Source: Flammeovirga agarivorans
GTDB lineage: Bacteria > Bacteroidota > Bacteroidia > Cytophagales > Flammeovirgaceae
DNA: 64,000 bases
Assembly: GCF_012641475.1 (NCBI RefSeq)
Contig: NZ_JABAIL010000008.1
Location: forward strand, 170,045-234,044
Direction of reading: 5' to 3'
In this document: positions 8,832-17,392 of the stretch, piece by piece
Position numbering within the stretch: the stretch's first letter is position 1
Layout of the letters: each line of letters opens with the position of its first letter
The notes under the pieces: generated by a model
What the model was told of the DNA's origin: nothing
The model's database searches: none
The model's input: the letters and a program-made list of their open reading frames with translations, nothing else
Program-made: the position numbers and the translations under genes

Positions 8832-8849
8832 GTTTCCATATGAAGAAAC
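8832..8849. promoter_or_regulatory. Operator O10 of the efflux regulon, before the envelope-gene unit
   Basis: GTTTCCATATGAAGAAAC with one right-arm mismatch, ending 37 bp before the next gene. It ties the three-gene unit 8887-11554 to the same regulator. Confidence 0.65.
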
Positions 8850-8886
8850 TAAATTGATCATTAACTTTTAAACTTAATTATATCTT

Positions 8887-9426
8887 ATGTCAATCATTGT
8901 TATTCAAGCTGTCGCTTCTGCTATATCACTTCCAACTGAAATGGACAATATCAATATCCATTTAAATGATGGAGAAGTTGTTTCTGTTACTAAAAAGGAA
9001 TGGAAAAAGGGGAAGCATTTATCTACCGAAAACACTTTTGCTTTTGTAAGGAAAAAAGAGGTTCACTTTATACAAAAATCGGATATAGATTATGTAAGGT
9101 ATGAGTCTTTTAAAACACATGAAGCCACAGCCGACTTTATGAAAGAATACGCTGAACTTCAAGAATTAAAAGAAGAAGCTATTCAGTACCATCATACCAA
9201 ATTGCATAAGAAGGCACGTTTCTCACAAGTTCTAACTGTTGGGGCTCTCTCAATGGGTGTGTTTGCTGCACCAATGGTGTTAATTGTTTCTCCTGTGCCT
9301 TGGATTCAGGCAAAACTAAGAATGAAGAAAGTGGATTATAATTATTGTCTGAAAGGAAAAGATTGGTCTGAATTAAAGAAAAATCATAAAGAGAAGAGAA
9401 AATCATTAAAAATCGTCAAAGCATAA
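8887..9426 (+). CDS. Hypothetical protein with one central hydrophobic segment
   Basis: 179 residues, family not recognised. The N-terminus is mildly hydrophobic (MSIIVIQAVASAISLPTEM) and could be a weak signal peptide. A soluble region follows with INIHLNDGEVVSVTKKEW, like a short beta domain. A clear hydrophobic stretch at about residues 115-138 (LTVGALSMGVFAAPMVLIV) should span or enter the membrane. The tail is very basic (KKNHKEKRKSLKIVKA). An efflux-type operator sits 37 bp upstream and the next gene starts 25 bp downstream, so it is the first gene of a three-gene envelope unit. No function is proposed. Confidence 0.75.
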   Translation: MSIIVIQAVASAISLPTEMDNINIHLNDGEVVSVTKKEWKKGKHLSTENTFAFVRKKEVHFIQKSDIDYVRYESFKTHEATADFMKEYAELQELKEEAIQYHHTKLHKKARFSQVLTVGALSMGVFAAPMVLIVSPVPWIQAKLRMKKVDYNYCLKGKDWSELKKNHKEKRKSLKIVKA

Positions 9427-9451
9427 ACCTGTATCTCAAATCAAAAATATC

Positions 9452-10213
9452 ATGAAAAAAAGAACTACCTCACTACATTTTATTTGTCTATTCCTGCTTA
9501 TCTCATCAACATCATTTAGTCAAAAAAATGAACATACTAGAGATTTTGATAGAGGCATTAAAAATAGAGTTTTTATTCCGAAAGGACAGTGGCTTGCTGG
9601 GGCAACTTTTCAATATTCACATCATAATAATGATAACTACCAATTTTTGATTTTAGAAGATTGGGATGGAGATGGATATAACCTGAACGTAAGTCCTTAT
9701 TTTGCCTACTTTATTAAAGATAACCTTGCAATTGGGGGGAGATTCGGTTATACAAGAGGGCAATTGAATATTGACCAATTAAACATGGATTTAGGCGACG
9801 ATCTGTCTTTTTCAGTCAATGGTTCATCTCAAGTTTCTCATACATATAGTACTTCTTTTTTTATGAGAAACTACATCAGTTTAGGGAGAAGTAATCGATT
9901 TGGTCTATTTAATGAAGTAAGGTTGTCCTACAGTTATGGGCAATCTAAAGAATTAGCAGTTGGAGACCATAAATTGGATATAAGAGGAATTTATACCACT
10001 ACAAATCAAGTAAGTTTAGGAATATCACCAGGTATGGTTGCTTTTATTAATAATAACATTGCTATCGAAACATCTCTTGATGTGATAGGTATTAATTATC
10101 AATGGACACATCAAACAGAAAACCAAGTTGATCAAGGAACGCGTAGATCAGGTAATGCTAACTTCAACTTAGATATTTTCACATTAAACATTGGCCTTTC
10201 CATCTATATCTAA
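9452..10213 (+). CDS. Outer-membrane beta-barrel protein
   Basis: 253 residues with an N-terminal signal peptide (to about residue 23, SSTSFSQ). The mature part shows repeated alternating hydrophobic/polar strands with aromatic girdles: LAGATFQYSHHNN, LNVSPYFAYFIKDNLAIGGRFGYT, RFGLFNEVRLSYSYG. It ends in a typical terminal strand (LNIGLSIYI). This is the pattern of an OmpA/OmpW-sized porin-like barrel of 8-10 strands; the family within that class is not resolved. It lies 12 bp before the PCMD-type lipoprotein gene. Confidence 0.8.
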   Translation: MKKRTTSLHFICLFLLISSTSFSQKNEHTRDFDRGIKNRVFIPKGQWLAGATFQYSHHNNDNYQFLILEDWDGDGYNLNVSPYFAYFIKDNLAIGGRFGYTRGQLNIDQLNMDLGDDLSFSVNGSSQVSHTYSTSFFMRNYISLGRSNRFGLFNEVRLSYSYGQSKELAVGDHKLDIRGIYTTTNQVSLGISPGMVAFINNNIAIETSLDVIGINYQWTHQTENQVDQGTRRSGNANFNLDIFTLNIGLSIYI

Positions 10214-10225
10214 ATTACTGCAACC

Positions 10226-11554
10226 ATGAAAAATATATATAAATTCATCATCTTATTATCATTACTTTTTACTTCATGTATCAAAAACGATGTGCCTTAT
10301 CCTTACATCTTTGGAGAGATATTAAGCTTCCAATTGGAAGTTCAAGAAGGAGGTGCAATGATATCTTCTGACGAGCAACGAATTGAAGTATTGGTTCCTT
10401 TTGGGACAGATATCACTAACCTTGAAATTGTGGATCTCACTTTTACCGAAGATGCGACGATCACCCCTTCGTTTAATGAAGTGAAAGATTTTAGTGAAGA
10501 GGTTCGTTTTACTGTTTCTACTTATCAAGATTATGAGTGGACAGTCCATGTGATTGAAGCCGATTTTAATGTGAATATTACTTCTTTCAGTATAGAAGGA
10601 CAGATTGCAGCTGAGATTGATAATATGAATAGAATAGTGAAGGTAAAAATTCCATTTTACCTTGATAAAGAAAATTTATTTATTGAGACCTTTAGCTATT
10701 CACCTGCAGATGCAATAGTTTTTCCTCTTCCCCAAGATACACATGATTTTTCCGAAGATGTTATCTTTTCTTTCGAGGGGATAGAATGGACGATTCAAGT
10801 AGATTATGACAATGATGAAGAAAGAATTGGTGACCAAATTCTATATTCAGATTTTAATACTTGGTATTATGGTGGTAGAAAAGAAGATGAAAGTAATGCC
10901 AATAGAAAATTCTATTTACCAGGTTCCACTTTTGATGCTACTCCGTGGCGAACAGGAGATGTAGGAGCTGCAGATCTAATTATCCCAACTGGAGTCCAAA
11001 CAGTGTTCCCATATCCATCTATAGAAGAGTATGAATATACGATTTTGAGAACAACTTCTATGTTAGGTGTGATAGCCGCAGGATCATTATATACTGGAGA
11101 GATTCAAGGAAGTGGACTCACCAATGTGATCACAGATTTTGGGATTCCATTTAACGATAAACCGAAGAGTTTTACAACATCTATACAGTATTTACCAAAG
11201 CGTTTTGATCAAGGTATGGATGCCTGCGATGTGTATGTATTATTACAAGTAAGGGAAGGTAGTGGAGAGGATGAAAAACGATATCGTTTAGCGACTGGTT
11301 GGTATAGAACAGATACGAGTATGAATGAGTTTCAGGAAATTAGTATCCCACTTCTTTATGGAAATCATAATGATCTGGCTCCGTATATGATGCCAAGTAC
11401 GAATAATGATAGAATGCCTGAACATGGGTTTGCAGAGGTCTCTAAATCACCGACACATATTATTGTGGTTTACTCTTCTAGTTATGATGGAGCAAATTTT
11501 AATGGAGGTGTTGGTAGCGAATTGAGGGTGAAAGAGTTTCAGCTTAATTATTAA
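10226..11554 (+). CDS. PCMD-like surface lipoprotein (putative carbohydrate metabolism domain)
   Basis: 442 residues, lipoprotein signal with lipobox Cys18 (LLFTSC). Two Ig-like or DUF5018-like segments follow at about residues 30-190, with paired motifs EVLVPFGTDITNLEI and VKIPFYLDKENLFIE, each closing in WTVHV or WTIQV. The C-terminal ~230 residues resemble the PCMD domain of Bacteroidota lipoproteins: a jelly-roll-like region (NTWYYGG...), internal MLGVIAAGSLYTGEI, and the end GSELRVKEFQLNY. Such proteins are thought to sit at the outer membrane and contact glycans; the precise role is unknown. Finding it under an efflux-type operator is unusual. Confidence 0.75.
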   Translation: MKNIYKFIILLSLLFTSCIKNDVPYPYIFGEILSFQLEVQEGGAMISSDEQRIEVLVPFGTDITNLEIVDLTFTEDATITPSFNEVKDFSEEVRFTVSTYQDYEWTVHVIEADFNVNITSFSIEGQIAAEIDNMNRIVKVKIPFYLDKENLFIETFSYSPADAIVFPLPQDTHDFSEDVIFSFEGIEWTIQVDYDNDEERIGDQILYSDFNTWYYGGRKEDESNANRKFYLPGSTFDATPWRTGDVGAADLIIPTGVQTVFPYPSIEEYEYTILRTTSMLGVIAAGSLYTGEIQGSGLTNVITDFGIPFNDKPKSFTTSIQYLPKRFDQGMDACDVYVLLQVREGSGEDEKRYRLATGWYRTDTSMNEFQEISIPLLYGNHNDLAPYMMPSTNNDRMPEHGFAEVSKSPTHIIVVYSSSYDGANFNGGVGSELRVKEFQLNY

Positions 11555-11555
11555 A

Positions 11556-11595
11556 AAAAAGCTGCCCTTTTTAGAAAGAACAGCTTTTTCCACAC
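11556..11595 (+). terminator. Rho-independent terminator after the envelope-gene unit
   Basis: AAAAAGCTG (11556-11564) pairs with CAGCTTTTT (11581-11589); the stem ends in T residues. It overlaps the stop codon by little and closes the unit started at 8887. Confidence 0.8.
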
Positions 11596-11624
11596 TCTAA
11601 TCACTCACTACAAACTAAATTCTT

Positions 11625-11914
11625 GACAAGTACTCCTATACCCGTTAAGGTATAGGAGACTTGTCTATAAGTATGGCGGGAGAGTGTCCCCGCGCTCAAA
11701 AATGAGCCACATTAAATACTGACGATCTCCTTGAGATCATTTGTGAATCGGTATACAGAATCGTATACCTTATTAAGCGAACAATTCTCAACTAACCTCA
11801 TGTTTAAGGCAAATTCGAGTTTCTTTATGTATTTATGTGCTACTTATATGAAGACCTTTAAGTCTTTAGATGAAAGGGAATGTCAGAGAGGCATAAATCC
11901 TCTCTGACTTTTTT
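11625..11914 (+). ncRNA. Candidate structured non-coding RNA (unassigned)
   Basis: Successive stems: GACAAG plus CTCCTATACC (11625-11642) with GGTATAGGAG plus CTTGTC (11649-11665), loop CGTTAA; GCGGG/CCCGC (11676-11693); GCTCA/TGAGC (11694-11707, loop AAAA-like); GATCTC/GAGATC (11724-11738); GGTATAC/GTATACC (11750-11769); AAGAC/GTCTT (11851-11866); then GTCAGAGAGG/CCTCTCTGAC (11882-11908) followed by six T, a textbook terminator on the plus strand. No protein frame fits. It does not match tmRNA, RNase P, 6S or group II intron landmarks that I know. The 5' end and promoter are not defined; a small non-autonomous mobile element is an alternative. Confidence 0.45.
11882..11914 (+). terminator. 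Terminator of the candidate RNA
   Basis: Ten-base-pair stem GTCAGAGAGG/CCTCTCTGAC with a 7-nt loop, then TTTTTT. The T run is on the plus strand only, which fixes the direction of the transcript it ends. Another terminator already closes the upstream protein unit, so a separate transcript is implied. Confidence 0.8.
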
Positions 11915-11966
11915 GCAGAGTCATAGACAAAAACTCCACTTTAACCCGCCATATATCGTTGTAAAT

Positions 11967-12182
11967 AATTGTACTTAATGTAGATTACTGTACAATTGTT
12001 ATCATGTAATAATTCTAATTTATAAATTATCTAATTTTCATATTTACTGTCCTAAATGGTACAATAAGGACAGTTATTCTTGTTTTCATTTTCATTTTCT
12101 TATTACAATAGTAGTACAATCTGTGAAATTTTACAAATATTAGAATACGAACAAACTATGTGATTTTTACTGAAAATTGTAC
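11967..12182. repeat. Cluster of five GTACAAT/ATTGTAC motifs
   Basis: ATTGTAC at 11968-11974 and 12176-12182; GTACAAT at 11990-11996, 12059-12065 and 12114-12120. The first two form the inverted repeat AATTGTAC/GTACAATT (11967-11997) with a 15-bp spacer. Five copies of a 7-mer in 215 bp is far above chance even in A/T-rich DNA. It looks like a binding-site array; the binding protein is unknown. Confidence 0.5.
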
Positions 12183-12230
12183 TTTTCTAATATTATTTTG
12201 ATAAAGGTGTTTTCTTGTGGTTTTTACTCT

Positions 12231-12244
12231 TGCAATCGGTTGAT
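12231..12244. promoter_or_regulatory. LacI-family-type operator
   Basis: TGCAATCGGTTGAT fits the general LacI/cre pattern TGnAAnCGnTTnnA with the central CG. A second copy starts 42 bp on, a usual distance for cooperative binding. The nearest coding gene on the minus strand ends at 12784, so the regulated promoter is unclear. Confidence 0.5.
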
Positions 12245-12272
12245 ATTATCACTTTTTAAAGATTACTATCCC

Positions 12273-12286
12273 TTCAATCGGTTGCA
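12273..12286. promoter_or_regulatory. LacI-family-type operator
   Basis: TTCAATCGGTTGCA, read on the minus strand TGCAACCGATTGAA, shares the core CAATCGGTTG with the copy at 12231 and with sites near susC and tdh. Confidence 0.5.
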
Positions 12287-12540
12287 AATGGAAGTGTTTA
12301 TATCTATTTCTTGTAATAATTACGCTTTTAATTTGGATATTTTTTATTGAAGAAAATTTGATTTTTTTTTGAAAAAAAATGAGTAGAAGCGTTAAGTCTC
12401 AATAAGTTATCATAAAGCGTAGTTTAATTTGTATTTTCTAACCTCTAATCGTCACATTTTGATGAAGATGTGATAAGTATTAAACACAAAAAAGGTATCA
12501 ACGAAAGGGGTGTTTATTTGTAATTCAACAAGTTGTCATC

Positions 12541-12588
12541 AAAAGAAAAGGGCCCGATTTACATACAATGATGTATACCGGAGCCCTT
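12541..12588 (-). terminator. Rho-independent terminator of the susC-susD unit (minus strand)
   Basis: On the minus strand AAGGGC (12588-12583) pairs with GCCCTT (12553-12548), with more pairing inside (CCGG/CGGG and ATACAT/ATGTA), followed by TTTCTTTT. It lies about 200 bp past the susD stop. Confidence 0.7.
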
Positions 12589-12731
12589 GTCTACGTAATG
12601 TTAGTTATATGAAAAGCGAAACTAGGTTTACTTATTTAATCAATAGTTTGAAAATTTATCGAAATCCCAAGTAGAAGTTAGTAGCAGTTAGCTTATCAAA
12701 GTATTTAACTTATTATCGTATTTTATTGAAT

Positions 12732-12764
12732 AGGGGAGTAGAAAAGAAACTTAGCGACTCCCCT
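12732..12764 (-). other. Stem-loop just past the susD stop codon
   Basis: AGGGGAGT (12732-12739) is complementary to ACTCCCCT (12757-12764) with a 17-nt loop. There is no strong T run after it on the minus strand, so it may protect the mRNA 3' end or be a weak terminator. Confidence 0.5.
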
Positions 12765-12783
12765 CACTATATTCAGTTAGGTA

Positions 12784-14421
12784 TTAATAACCGTCATTTT
12801 GATTTAAGTTTGGATTCGCAGCGACTTGTGTAGGTGGAATCGGGAATAATAAACGGTGGGTACCATCAGAAGCTTTACCTTCACTAGGTAACCAGAATTT
12901 ATATTCATTACCATCATCACTCGTTCTTAATTCAAATGCATCTGGATCATTTTCCATTTGCTTGTTTTGCCACGCACTTAGGTATTTGCCATGTCGAATA
13001 AGGTCCTGACGACGGACACCTTCCCAGCAAAGTTCCCATCCTCTTTCCATTAAGATGAAATCAAGCTCATTTTCTACTTTACCATCAGCCAATAGTTGTG
13101 CATAATGAGTAGCAGCATCTGCTTCAGGAGCACCGCCCAAAAATCTTTCACCTTCTGTTCTTAACTTATTGATATAGGCCATAGCATCACCAGTATTGCC
13201 TTTTCTTGCCAATGCTTCAGCATGCATAAGTAGAACATCTGCATAACGGATAATAGGGAAGTCATTTCCTGACCATCCACCCCAAGTAACTCCAACAGCA
13301 CCTGCATCGGGTTCCCATTTCATTAATCGAACACCTTGCGTTTTGTTGGCATCAAATAATGGTAATTCCACTTCATGTTGAACGATAGTACCATCCACTT
13401 TCTCGAATTCCGTATAGAATTGTTCTTTACGTAAATCATTATCATTGAAAGATTGATATCTATCAGTCATGATTGAGAAACCATTCCATTTCGAAGGAAC
13501 TGCCCATTCTACTCCTTTTACTTTGTGAGTGTCATAGTGAACACCCCAAGAGTTACCGTGGTTTCCAAGAGGGTCATCAGCAGTATATGTGATATAGAAA
13601 ATATAATCAGTGTTACTTTCCTCGTTACCTAAGTTAAATGTTTCCAAGTAGTTGGGGTAAACAGCATATCCCATACTTTCAACTTTAGTAGTGTACTCAA
13701 TCACTTTGTCCAATTGAGCATCAGTAGGAGCAACCACAGTGGAACCATCTTGGAAATAAACACCTGCATTAAGATAAATTTTAGCCAATAAAGAATAAGC
13801 CGCACCTTGACCCACTCTACCATATTCTGGTTCAGCATCAAGAATATCTTTTACAGCTTCTAATTCACTTACAACAAACTCAGTTACTTCAGGTCTTGAA
13901 CTTGCTGGAGTATCACCATTATGTTGAGAAACAAGAACTAATGGCACATTACCAAACATATCCATTAATGTGAAATAGTAATAAGCTCTCAAGAATCTTA
14001 TTTCAGCTTGAGTTTTAATTATTTCATCATTTTGTTCAAACTCTGCAAGTGATTCTATTAATCCATTTGCTCTTGCAATACCTGTATATGGAGCATTCCA
14101 TAAACCAGGTAAATGGGGGTGATTAGACGTCCATGTATGAGCATTGAGCTCTAACCATTTACCACCGTCATACCAGTCACCACCTCTTGATGGAACTAGT
14201 GTTTCATCTGAAGCAACTTGGTTGAAACCCCAGTAATTTTCATGGTGATAGAAACTTCTTAATGAAGCATATACAGGGGCAACAGCTGCAGGTAAATTTT
14301 CTGGGTCTTGGAAATACTCATCTGTAACAGAACTATATAGTTTCTCTTCTAAGTTTGTACATGCTGAGGCACCGATTAATGTTGCAACAGCAAAGATTTT
14401 AATCCATTTATTTTTTATCAT
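12784..14421 (-). CDS. SusD/RagB-family nutrient-binding outer-membrane lipoprotein
   Basis: 545 residues. Lipoprotein signal with Cys21 (IGASAC). N-terminal helical TPR-like part (YFQDPENLPAAVAPVYASLRS, then ARANGLIESL and TQAEIRFLRAYYYFTLMDMFGNVPLV, the SusD signature) and the usual C-terminal region with RYADVLLMHAEALARKGN and FPIPPTQVAANPNLNQNDGY, a very typical SusD ending. It forms the lid on the SusC transporter encoded 40 bp upstream and captures glycan or peptide fragments at the cell surface. No glycoside hydrolase lies next to the pair, so the substrate cannot be inferred. Confidence 0.95.
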   Translation of the reverse strand: MIKNKWIKIFAVATLIGASACTNLEEKLYSSVTDEYFQDPENLPAAVAPVYASLRSFYHHENYWGFNQVASDETLVPSRGGDWYDGGKWLELNAHTWTSNHPHLPGLWNAPYTGIARANGLIESLAEFEQNDEIIKTQAEIRFLRAYYYFTLMDMFGNVPLVLVSQHNGDTPASSRPEVTEFVVSELEAVKDILDAEPEYGRVGQGAAYSLLAKIYLNAGVYFQDGSTVVAPTDAQLDKVIEYTTKVESMGYAVYPNYLETFNLGNEESNTDYIFYITYTADDPLGNHGNSWGVHYDTHKVKGVEWAVPSKWNGFSIMTDRYQSFNDNDLRKEQFYTEFEKVDGTIVQHEVELPLFDANKTQGVRLMKWEPDAGAVGVTWGGWSGNDFPIIRYADVLLMHAEALARKGNTGDAMAYINKLRTEGERFLGGAPEADAATHYAQLLADGKVENELDFILMERGWELCWEGVRRQDLIRHGKYLSAWQNKQMENDPDAFELRTSDDGNEYKFWLPSEGKASDGTHRLLFPIPPTQVAANPNLNQNDGY

Positions 14422-14461
14422 GATGATTTCTTTTTGAAGTTATTTGTGAAAGTTTTATTGA

Positions 14462-17392
14462 TTAGAATTCTACTGATACACCACCCATAAATGTTCTAGC
14501 AGCAGGGTAGTTGTTATAATCAATACCAATAGGAGGCACTTGGCTACCACCTGCAGGTGCATTCACCTCAGGATCGTAACCAGAGTAGTTAGTGATCACA
14601 AATAAATTTTGTCCCGAAACATATAATCTAAGACGGCTCACTGATTTTACATTAGACATATTGAATGTGTAACCCAATGTCATGTTTGATAGTCTTAAGA
14701 AAGATGCATCTTCGATAAATTTCGAGTTGTATTTTGTCGCTCTGATATCTTCTTCAGCAGCAGATTTCATTACGTTATAAGTACTTTGGTCTCCGTAAAG
14801 GTCATTTGTAGAAGAGAACTCAAGTGCAGTATTGTTAAAGACTTGATGACCAAACGATCCGTTAAAGAAGAAGTTAAGGTCAAATCTTCCAAAAGTCATT
14901 GAGTTATTGATACCTAATGTCCACTTTGGTAAAGCTTGTCCTAGTACATAGCTTTCTTCCGATTCAATAGCATTTCCACTTTCATCTAAACCTTCAAAAC
15001 GAGGACCATAGAAAGTACCGTATGGAAGACCTGGTTTAATCACCTGTGCAAACTGACCTACTTGACCACGACCACCAACAGCACCAGTAAAGATTTCTTC
15101 ATAATCACCGATGTTTTCAACTTCATTTTTATTGAAAGCCGCTACCACACCAGTTTGCCATGTAAAGTTATCTTTTGAGAAGTTGACCGTGTTTAATGAA
15201 ATCTCGATACCATGGTTTTTCAATTCACCAACATTCTGAAGGTAAACATCAACAGGAGCAGGTTGAGGAGCTTGTAACTCTAATAAAAGGTCTTTTGTAT
15301 GTTTTTGATAAGCATCAATAGTACCGAATAAAATACCATTGAAGAATTCAAAGTCTAAACCAATATTCAACTGAGAAGTTTCTTCCCATTTAAGATCTGG
15401 GTTAGCATAGTTGTCATACGTTACACCAGCACCAATCCCCACAGCTCCATAGCTTTTATCTCCAGATAATGTTGGAAGAGAACGGTAGTTACCTATTTCT
15501 TGAGAACCTGTGATACCCCATCCAGCGCGTAGTTTTAAATCGCTTAATACATCACTTCCAGATAAGAATAATTCTTCAGAGATTCTCCAAGCACCAGAAA
15601 CTGATGGGAAAACACCCCATTTGTTATTATCACCAAATCGAGATGAACCATCGACACGCATTGTACCAGTGAAGACATATTTATCTTTAAAACTTAAGTT
15701 AGCTCTACCAATCCATGAGATTAATTTGCTTGACTCTTTGTATGAATCCACCAAAATATTATCACCACTTGCTGCATTTAAGTTATACTCAGCGATATCA
15801 TCAATTTGGAAACCAGTAGCATTTGCTCCATTATACTCTCTACCAAACTCTTGGAAAGTATAACCAGCTAAGGCATTTAATTTTACATCACCAAAAGTCT
15901 TTGTATAGTTTAAAGTACCTTCTAATAGTACGTTATGTAAGAAGTTGTTTCTAACATCAGCAGATCCATTTCCTTCACCAACCCACTCAATACTACCTGG
16001 AAGGTATGCGTTACGTTTTGCAGAAGTAATATCTCCACCGATATTAATTTTACCTGTTAATCCTTCAACAAATTCAGCCTCAACGTAAGCGTTACCTAAA
16101 ACTCTTTGTGTATTTGTGAAATCACGTACAGAATTCGCCATGATGTATGGGTTTTTCTCTAGTAAGTTAGGTGACGAATAGTCTTGAGGTAATAGTGGAG
16201 ACATACGGATCATGTTGTTGATAACACCTCCATCAAGAGCACCACCCACACCATAAGGCAAGTTGTTGTTCTTTGTAAATGAACCCATCATATTAGCACC
16301 TAATGTTACTTTCTTAGATAGCTTTTGTGTGATGTTCATTCTACCTCCAATTCTTTCCATACCAGAGTTAATCATGATACCATCTTGGTTAAGATAGTTT
16401 ACTGAGAATCTATACTGAGTATTGGCCGTACCACCAGAAACCCCTAAGTTGTGATTTTGAGTGATAGCTTGTCTTGTCATTACTTCTTGCCAATCTGTAT
16501 TAGCATCTAAATCTAAAGGAGTTGAACCTTCAGCTTGTGTGGCTGCTCTGTATTCTGATGCAGTAAGCACATCTAGCTTTTTAGCGATGTTTGAGATACC
16601 CACATATGCATCGTAATTGACTTTGGCTTGTCCTTCTTTACCCTTCTTTGTTGTAATAATAATAACACCATTTGCACCTCTGGCACCATAAATTGCTGTT
16701 GCAGAAGCATCCTTTAGGATATCAAAAGATTCAATATCCGCAGGGTTGATAGATGCTAAAGGGTTTTTTGAAGCAGATGCAGAGTATACTCCTGCTGTAC
16801 CAGGATCTGAGGCAGTATTATCAATAGGGAAACCATCAATAACATACAAAGGCTCATTGGATGCAGTAAGTGATGTACCACCTCTAACTCTAATGTTTAC
16901 ACCTGCACCTGGTTCACCAGAAGAAGGCGTCATCTGTACACCAGCAATTTTACCTTGGATCAATTGATCTGGTGATGTAAGTACACCTTGGTTAAAATCT
17001 TCTGATTTCACAGATGACATTGCACCGGTAACATCTTTCTTTTCCATTTGGCCGTATCCAACTATCACCACTTCTTCAAGTTGTTCAGCATCTACTTTCA
17101 TTGAAATACTGAAGTTGGAAGTGTTTCCAATAGCGATTGATTGGTCAAAATAACCAATATAACTAAACGTTAATGTTTCTGCACTTTCAGGGACATTTAG
17201 TGAGAATTTTCCTTCAAAATTGGTTGTAGTTCCGGTTGTAGTTCCTGTTACAATAACGTTTACTCCAGGCATTGGGGAATTCGTTTCATCATAGATAATA
17301 CCCGTCAGGTTTCGTTCTTGAGCATACGTAGAAGTCAGTGTTGCTAACGACAGAATCGCCAACAGACTGAAGAGTTGTAATAATCTTTTCAT
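14462..17392 (-). CDS. SusC/RagA-family TonB-linked outer-membrane transporter
   Basis: 976 residues. Signal peptide to about residue 24 (STYAQ). Carboxypeptidase-D-like regulatory domain at about 27-105 (LTGIIYDETNSPMPGVNVIV), TonB box and linker region (EEVVIVGYGQMEKKDVTGA), plug domain with DQLIQGKIAGVQ, VRGG and EPLYVIDGFP, and ILKDASATAIYGARGANGVIIITTKKG, the SusC-specific signature. A C-terminal 22-strand barrel follows and ends in GVSVEF. It imports large substrates in a TonB-dependent manner together with SusD. The leader contains LacI-type palindromes, so sugar-responsive control is plausible. Only the pair itself is present. Confidence 0.95.
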   Translation of the reverse strand: MKRLLQLFSLLAILSLATLTSTYAQERNLTGIIYDETNSPMPGVNVIVTGTTTGTTTNFEGKFSLNVPESAETLTFSYIGYFDQSIAIGNTSNFSISMKVDAEQLEEVVIVGYGQMEKKDVTGAMSSVKSEDFNQGVLTSPDQLIQGKIAGVQMTPSSGEPGAGVNIRVRGGTSLTASNEPLYVIDGFPIDNTASDPGTAGVYSASASKNPLASINPADIESFDILKDASATAIYGARGANGVIIITTKKGKEGQAKVNYDAYVGISNIAKKLDVLTASEYRAATQAEGSTPLDLDANTDWQEVMTRQAITQNHNLGVSGGTANTQYRFSVNYLNQDGIMINSGMERIGGRMNITQKLSKKVTLGANMMGSFTKNNNLPYGVGGALDGGVINNMIRMSPLLPQDYSSPNLLEKNPYIMANSVRDFTNTQRVLGNAYVEAEFVEGLTGKINIGGDITSAKRNAYLPGSIEWVGEGNGSADVRNNFLHNVLLEGTLNYTKTFGDVKLNALAGYTFQEFGREYNGANATGFQIDDIAEYNLNAASGDNILVDSYKESSKLISWIGRANLSFKDKYVFTGTMRVDGSSRFGDNNKWGVFPSVSGAWRISEELFLSGSDVLSDLKLRAGWGITGSQEIGNYRSLPTLSGDKSYGAVGIGAGVTYDNYANPDLKWEETSQLNIGLDFEFFNGILFGTIDAYQKHTKDLLLELQAPQPAPVDVYLQNVGELKNHGIEISLNTVNFSKDNFTWQTGVVAAFNKNEVENIGDYEEIFTGAVGGRGQVGQFAQVIKPGLPYGTFYGPRFEGLDESGNAIESEESYVLGQALPKWTLGINNSMTFGRFDLNFFFNGSFGHQVFNNTALEFSSTNDLYGDQSTYNVMKSAAEEDIRATKYNSKFIEDASFLRLSNMTLGYTFNMSNVKSVSRLRLYVSGQNLFVITNYSGYDPEVNAPAGGSQVPPIGIDYNNYPAARTFMGGVSVEF

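Larger units (their letters stand above)
11596..12783. other. Long convergent intergenic region without protein genes
   Basis: About 1.2 kb between two converging units. I see no credible protein frame on either strand. It holds, in order: a run of strong hairpins ending in a T-tailed terminator (11625-11914), a cluster of five GTACAAT/ATTGTAC motifs (11967-12182), a 7-bp inverted repeat CTGTCCT/AGGACAG (12047-12073), two LacI-type operators 42 bp apart (12231-12286), an A/T-rich stretch, and the susD-side terminator. That is too much structure for a plain convergent spacer. Confidence 0.6.

Noticed and set aside
11625..11953. Group II intron or retron in the convergent region
   Set aside because: No reverse transcriptase gene, no domain V signature, and the segment is too short.
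12784..17392. Complete polysaccharide utilisation locus
   Set aside because: Only the SusC/SusD pair is present; no hydrolase, lyase, sulfatase or hybrid regulator lies beside it.
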